DNA of 64,000 bases from Dasyornis broadbenti (taxonomy: Eukaryota; Chordata; Aves; Passeriformes; Dasyornithidae), in contig VZRN01001126.1 of NCBI GenBank assembly GCA_013397935.1, forward strand, positions 615,723-679,722, written 5' to 3'. A model generated the notes under the pieces. The model had not been told where the DNA came from, searched no databases, and worked only from the letters and a program-made list of their open reading frames with translations. The translations under genes and the position numbers were made by a program. This document shows positions 59,201-64,000 of this stretch, piece by piece. Numbering within the stretch: position 1 is the first letter of the stretch; the number at the start of each line of letters is the position of its first letter.

Positions 59201-60985
59201 GCTAAAGGTACCTTCCAGACACCTGCGTCAGCAGCGTGGCAGCAAAAAGAAACGTCTCATGTTCCCTCCACGTGAGATCGACCCTGAAATTCTCCGGAGC
59301 AGTGAGGCTTCTGTGCAGCTGTGGAGAGCCTGGGGCCTTGTCAGGCATTCTTGCACTTCTCAGCTTGTTCTTGTTGCACCTTGATGGAGATAAGACTAAT
59401 TATTAGATCCTCAGCTTTAGACATCCTGCAGTTTCTCAGTGCACAGAGTTTACTGTATCATTTTCCGCTCTGCCCTTACAGTTTACTTTAGGGAGATTAT
59501 ATACTTCCTGCTCCTGGCAGAATTTGCCTACCAGGAAAGAACATGGTTTTGAACTCCATGGGATGTTACTGATGTGTAAATCATCCCATCTCTTCCAAAC
59601 AGTGACCACTCCATCATTTTTCACAAAATACCTTACCTTAATATTGGAAAACAATCCGTGATTTTGGGTGATCATGTTCAGTGATCTTCAGAGGGACCCA
59701 AAATCTTTAGAAATTGCAGTTAGGGAAGATTGTTTCTTCTAAAATCACATTGCCCCAAGTTTTCAAAATGTTAGGCTTGCATCAATATTCATAAGAGACC
59801 CAAGCTCAGTGATATTTAATGAAAGAACATTTTTATGGAAAGTACTTTACCTGTTTGAAATGGATGTGTAGAGTCTTATCTTCACAGAAAGGCAAAAACT
59901 TAGCCAAACAGAAGCATTTAAAGCTGGGAACAAGTGTGTGGGTCTTTTGCTCCTGGATCTGGATTTGAATTAGATCTCTGCGCTGCTGTCTGACCGGTGA
60001 TGAGGTGACACATGGATCTGCCATGCAGTCATCAGGACAGAATGGTGAGGAGAGGCAGAGGCCTGGAGAACCAGGGGACAGAAGAGGCTTGGACTCGTGC
60101 CTGGTGTGCCCATGGCCCTATCTGGTTGGTGGGGCTGCTTGGAGTTTTGAAAGATGAGCAGAATCAAGGAAAATAGCAAAGAATGAGAAATGAAGCATAC
60201 TGCGGGCATTCTGTAACATTTCTGTTCTCACCCAGCTCTATGTGAAGTTGCAATATTTGTGCACTTACGTTGGTTTATCTTCGTGTTAATGTCAGTGAAC
60301 CAACTCTTCCACAAAGGTAGAACACGTGTTTTTTACTGGCCTCAAGAGAAAACGATTCTCTGGTGTTTATTCTGATGAGTGTAGAGGGATTTCACAAACA
60401 TTTTCCCCAATTCTCTGCTCTGAACTGGCACAGCTTCACTTTACTCAGTGCAAGCTTATGCCAGTTTTTGTGGCAGGTGATTTGGCCTTGGTGAGCAACA
60501 AATCATTTGTCCCCAGTTCCTGAGTAACCAAGAGGTAGAAAGTTTTCGTTAGGTTTGGATTGTAGCTTTGCTATAACGTGCACGCTCCAGGTGAGTTGGC
60601 CCAAGCCACTGAGGTGTCTGTGAACGGGGTACAGATGTTGGACCACAGCAAATACACTTTTCTGGTTCAACTGAAGAAGGATTGGCAAAGTAGCCATCAA
60701 ATCCTTAAAGCTTCAAACACTGACAGCAGTCTTGAGTGTGGCTCAGTTCAGAAAGTTCAAAACAATTGCTTAAAGGAACAGTGCAAGTATTTTCCATCCT
60801 GTCCCATGAAATGATGTGGTTTGTTCGCTGTTGCTTGTTTATCTGTTCTGCAAGGTATGTCACATTTATCAGTCAAGCAGACTGTAGGGGGTAACGGTAC
60901 TTAAATGATGATTTTTGCTTTGTTTTGACTTTTGCTTTGTTTATTCTGTGTTTTGTGACTAAATTCACACTCAGATGGCTTTTTC
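53270..60985. other. Noncoding interval
   Basis: Unique AT-rich sequence with an A16 run (54,652-54,667). Frames of 103-125 codons at 55,997-56,326, 57,249-57,605 and 58,702-59,079 lack domains, and the first two are overlapped by other frames. No interspersed repeat, RNA gene or CpG cluster recognised. Confidence 0.45.
54652..54667. repeat. Poly-A tract, A16
   Basis: Sixteen consecutive A after GCTTCTTC. It is one of few A-runs among mostly T-runs on this strand. Confidence 0.92.
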
Positions 60986-61000
60986 TTCTGCTGTTCCAGT

Positions 61001-61099
61001 ATATCTGTCTCAGGCTGCCCCTAAAAAGATGAAGCAGTAATCTGGCAAAATGAATTCAGAACGCACAAAGAGGAGCCACTGGAGACTAATCTGCAAGGT
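61001..61099 (+). other. Candidate exon start with strong acceptor
   Basis: TTTTTCTTCTGCTGTTCCAG is a strong acceptor ending near 61,000. The sequence that follows could be read from the preceding phase as VYLSQAAPKKMKQ before a stop at about 61,038, or could be a noncoding exon ending at a weak donor (AAG|GTGTTC, near 61,100) or a better one at 61,480 (GATGG|GTAAGG). The short lysine-rich tail is not recognised. Recorded on splice-signal strength only. Confidence 0.15.
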
Positions 61100-61104
61100 G
61101 TTCA

Positions 61105-62600
61105 GGTATTTGCAGTTTCATATCCTACACCTGTAACCGATGCACACACGTGGTGGGCTCTGCAGTTCCTGTTCTTGTTAACTCACACAAAGTGGGTGCA
61201 AAAATGACGTAAAAAACCAAAAAGTCACATGAAGGATGAAAGTTGTTTAGTCAGAATGCCCCCAAGCAACTTAAAGATGGAGCCGGGTTTGAAAAGGTGG
61301 AGTTGCAGCCCCAGGTTCAACACACATTGATGCTGCTGTCCATCACTTCTGTGAGCCAGGTCAGATTTTACCATCTGTTACTGCCCAGAGAGCGCTGATG
61401 GCCATCTGAGAAGTGCTGGAGAAAGAGGATCCTTCTCTGCCATCCGCTGGAGCAAAGCCAACAGCCCCCCCTGTGCTGATGGGTAAGGCACTAGAATACT
61501 CCCAGTGACCTCAGCAATTAGGTCCTGGCTTAGGCCTGCAGTGAGGGAGAAATTCATTTCACTTCCTGGAGATGCCAGAGGTCCTGTGTCACTTCCCAGG
61601 CCTCAAGGATTTTTGTGAGCTCTAGGTTGTGTATATGTCCTGTAGACAGCTGAAAGAAAACAAGAGGTTTACAGTTCTTCTCAGTGCAGAAACGAGACTT
61701 TCTAGCTGGATAGCAAGAATAATCTAGAGAAACGTTGTCATTTTCTAGGCAACAGGAAGATAGATTTTTGTTTTATGAATACACAGAGGAGAAGGTAGCA
61801 GAGCTCTGTTGAGTCTGTGTTCCACGTCCCGAAGCAGGGAGAACACCTGTGTGATTCCTGTCCCATGCTCCGTGTGAGCAGGTGATGACAGACGTGCTAT
61901 GGATGAACTAATTACATACATGTTTGCGTGGTGATGTAAGTGCAGAGGCTGGCTGTACACAGCCCTGTAGCTGATTAATTGGGAAAGCAAATGAGCTGCT
62001 AACGGGAGTGAAGGTAAGAGTTGTGCTTGCAGAGTGCACCAATACCAAGGTGCGTTCAGAGAAAATGTTTTACTTGTACAGTCATTGCAATCTTATGTTA
62101 TCTCATTGCAATGATCAAGCTGTTATAATTAACTATTGTTAATAATTAAGTATTTTAAACAAAACCACAAAAGCAGAGGTACCTCCTAAGGGTATATATT
62201 AAATGGTTATATCACTGATACATGAAAAATCACTGTTGTTGAATGTTATATTATAGGTGACTGTCTGAAAAACAAATGCAAGTAACCAGCAAAGTCACTC
62301 TGGATATTATTTTCATTCCTGAACTACACACTCTACCAGCTTCCAGATATTTATTCTCATCGGTATTTTTTGATGTGTGCATTCCCATGGTTTCGGCACT
62401 CTGTTCACAGACACTGTGGATGTACTCTATTCTGCTACCAAACTGCTTCTGGGACTTCATGCAGTTTGCTTCATCTGAGGGAACTTCAGATAAGTTATAT
62501 GCAAAATTGATAATAAATCCCAGAGCACCAGGTTTTGCTGCACATGATGCAGATGTAACACATGGCACCAGTGAATGATGGTGTAGCATTGTTAGTACCT
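61105..62600. other. Noncoding interval
   Basis: Mixed-composition unique sequence with no recognisable coding domain or interspersed repeat, leading into the pentanucleotide array. Confidence 0.45.
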
Positions 62601-62605
62601 TTTCT

Positions 62606-62713
62606 CTTTCCTTTCCTTTCCTTTCCTTTCCTTTCCTTTCCTTTCCTTTCCTTTCCTTTCCTTTCCTTTCCTTTCCTTTCCTTTCCTTTCCTTTCCTTTC
62701 CTTTTCTTTTCTC

Positions 62714-62744
<31 letters not shown>

Positions 62745-62757
62745 GTTTTTTCACTCA
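62606..62757. repeat. (CTTTC)19 microsatellite with trailing T23 run
   Basis: CTTTC repeats run without error from 62,606 to 62,700 (19 units; AAAGG on the minus strand). They pass through degenerate CTTTT/TCTTTT units into T23 at 62,722-62,744 and then meet a gap. The 175-codon plus frame and the long minus frames across it are repeat translations (FLSFP or KGKER periodicity). Confidence 0.97.
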
Positions 62758-62782
62758 NNNNNNNNNNNNNNNNNNNNNNNNN
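62758..62782. other. Assembly gap (25 N) within the microsatellite
   Basis: Twenty-five N split a single pyrimidine array into two halves. The array is very probably longer than shown. Confidence 0.97.
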
Positions 62783-62880
62783 CTTTCTTTCCCTTTCCTT
62801 TCCTTTCCTTTCCTTTCCTTTCCTTTCCTTTCCTTTCCTTTTCTCTTTCCTTTTCTCTTTCCTTTTCTTCTTTTTTTTTT
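62783..62880. repeat. (CTTTC)n array continued, ends in T10
   Basis: Pyrimidine-only sequence of CTTTC units that degenerate to TTTTCTC and finish with T10. It is followed directly by GCAG, giving a strong acceptor-like end at 62,884. Confidence 0.95.
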
Positions 62881-62884
62881 GCAG

Positions 62885-64000
62885 TATTGGACCTCCAATG
62901 CAAGTAGTTGCTGCTGTGGCATCCCAAGAGACTAAAGTCAATGGTGAAAACTCCTGGTTTTCTACCAAGTGTTTTAGAACCTTGAGCCAGTTCATTAGCC
63001 TTCAGAAAAATGCTCATTCTTGCTACTCAACTACAGTATTCTCTGTAGGAACAGGAAGCTGCCGTCAGAATCTCCTAATGCAGATTTAGGAAAGGTTTCT
63101 ATTCAGCTTTGAAGAGTGATACTGTTTTCTTGTATGAAGATTAATTGTATCTAAATAATTTAAACTTTTAATCCTTTTGAAAGTAAGTACACTTGAGATG
63201 AAAAAAATGTTTTGCCATTTGGTTATGCAGTTCCTTCAAAAGAGTTATCACTTCAAGACAGGAGAAATGAGCCTTACACAAATTTTATTGACAATCAACA
63301 GGAAGAATAGTACCTGAGAACGTTCTATTAGCTGAAATTATGGACTCGTTCTGTACCCAAAGGTGGTGGTCAAATCAAGCATCCAACATTTTAGATGAGA
63401 ATTACTGACCTTCCTTAATGTTCTAAGAACTCATCATTGTCAGGAAAAGACTTTGAATTTCACATTGAGATTGTTCCTCAAAATAAGAAACCTCTAAATG
63501 TCAGATTTTCCTCCTAGAAATTTCAGACTATGTATGATTTGTGTAACTATGAATAACAAGCTATTTTAAAAAGGAAATTTTTTTCCTTCTTTGGGGTACA
63601 AATTGTGCGTAATGCTTTTTTGTAAATCTTTCCTGTTTCTAACACTACCCTGGTACACTATTTTCTAAAAAAAATACATTTATAACAAAGCTACTTACAA
63701 GTGTTACTGTGTTTGAGAGATGCAGATTTTAATTTGGCTCTGTTTTCACAGAAGGAGTGCTTCCATTTCACAAATTTTGTGTAATTTTGGGACCTGAAAA
63801 ACTTGAAATCGATATATTATCACGGTCAGTATTTCTAGAAGATGATGGCATTTTAATAAGAACTTTTCCTAATTGGAAAACTTTGCAAAACTCTCAAAAT
63901 CCTGGTCCTTCTCATTCCAAAAGACTCTGCATTGAGCACAGGAAGAATTAGTATCAAGTAACTAATGGAGAATGTGATGTTTGCTGGGTCTGGTAACCAA
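62885..64000. other. Noncoding sequence to window end
   Basis: AT-rich unique sequence with only short frames. Despite the acceptor-like end of the preceding array, no convincing donor-bounded exon was seen. Confidence 0.45.

Noticed and set aside
62251..63089. ORFs of 88-175 codons with KGKER or FLSFP periodicity
   Set aside because: They are translations of the CTTTC array across an N gap, not genes.
1..64000. CRISPR array, operon, phage or other prokaryote-type system
   Set aside because: No regularly spaced repeats with unique spacers and no compact gene clusters are present. The CR1-type elements and intron-like texture place the DNA in a vertebrate.

Overview
The window looks like vertebrate, most probably avian, nuclear DNA. 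The evidence is decayed CR1-type LINE retrotransposons (the dominant interspersed repeat of birds), moderate AT-richness with many long poly-T/poly-A and pentanucleotide tracts, one CpG island, no compact ORFs, and four assembly gaps or ambiguous bases. No complete protein-coding gene, tRNA, rRNA or CRISPR could be recognised. The open frames present are short, compositionally biased or repeat-encoded. The best reading is the noncoding 5' end or intron of a large gene, or a gene-poor interval beside one. I could not identify the gene.

Layout. 1-15.4 kb is AT-rich unique sequence. It holds a fossil LINE reverse-transcriptase fragment (5.85-6.05 kb, minus strand), two stretches that look like conserved noncoding elements (8.4-9.5 kb) and a near-pure (TTTTC)30 microsatellite at 9.87-10.02 kb. 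A compact CpG-rich islet lies at 15.41-15.67 kb, with a good splice donor on the minus strand. From 18.8 to 22.6 kb is the regulatory core of the window: a long low-repeat upstream stretch, a TATA-like box near 19.98 kb, a CpG island (about 20.56-22.25 kb) with uninterrupted pyrimidine tracts and a sequencing gap, a plus-strand donor at 22,147, and a perfect POU octamer next to a SOX/TCF-like site at 22.4-22.5 kb.

22.6-64 kb is mostly intron-like or intergenic sequence. It contains a 79-base A/C-only tract (23.5 kb), another likely conserved element (27.0-27.4 kb), several isolated segments with good acceptor and donor sites that could be small or noncoding exons (32.94, 36.87, 41.82 and 61.0 kb), a second CpG-rich islet (36.07-36.24 kb), two clear CR1 3' ends (39.37 and 46.01 kb, both minus strand), a cruciform-capable microsatellite (53.24 kb) and a compound (CTTTC)n tract with a gap at 62.6-62.9 kb.

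No novel multi-gene system is supported. The most promising observations are the promoter complex with its two satellite CpG islets, the candidate small exons, and the pair of AAAAG/AAAGG pentanucleotide expansions. Exon, promoter and conserved-element calls come from sequence signals only and need transcript or alignment data.
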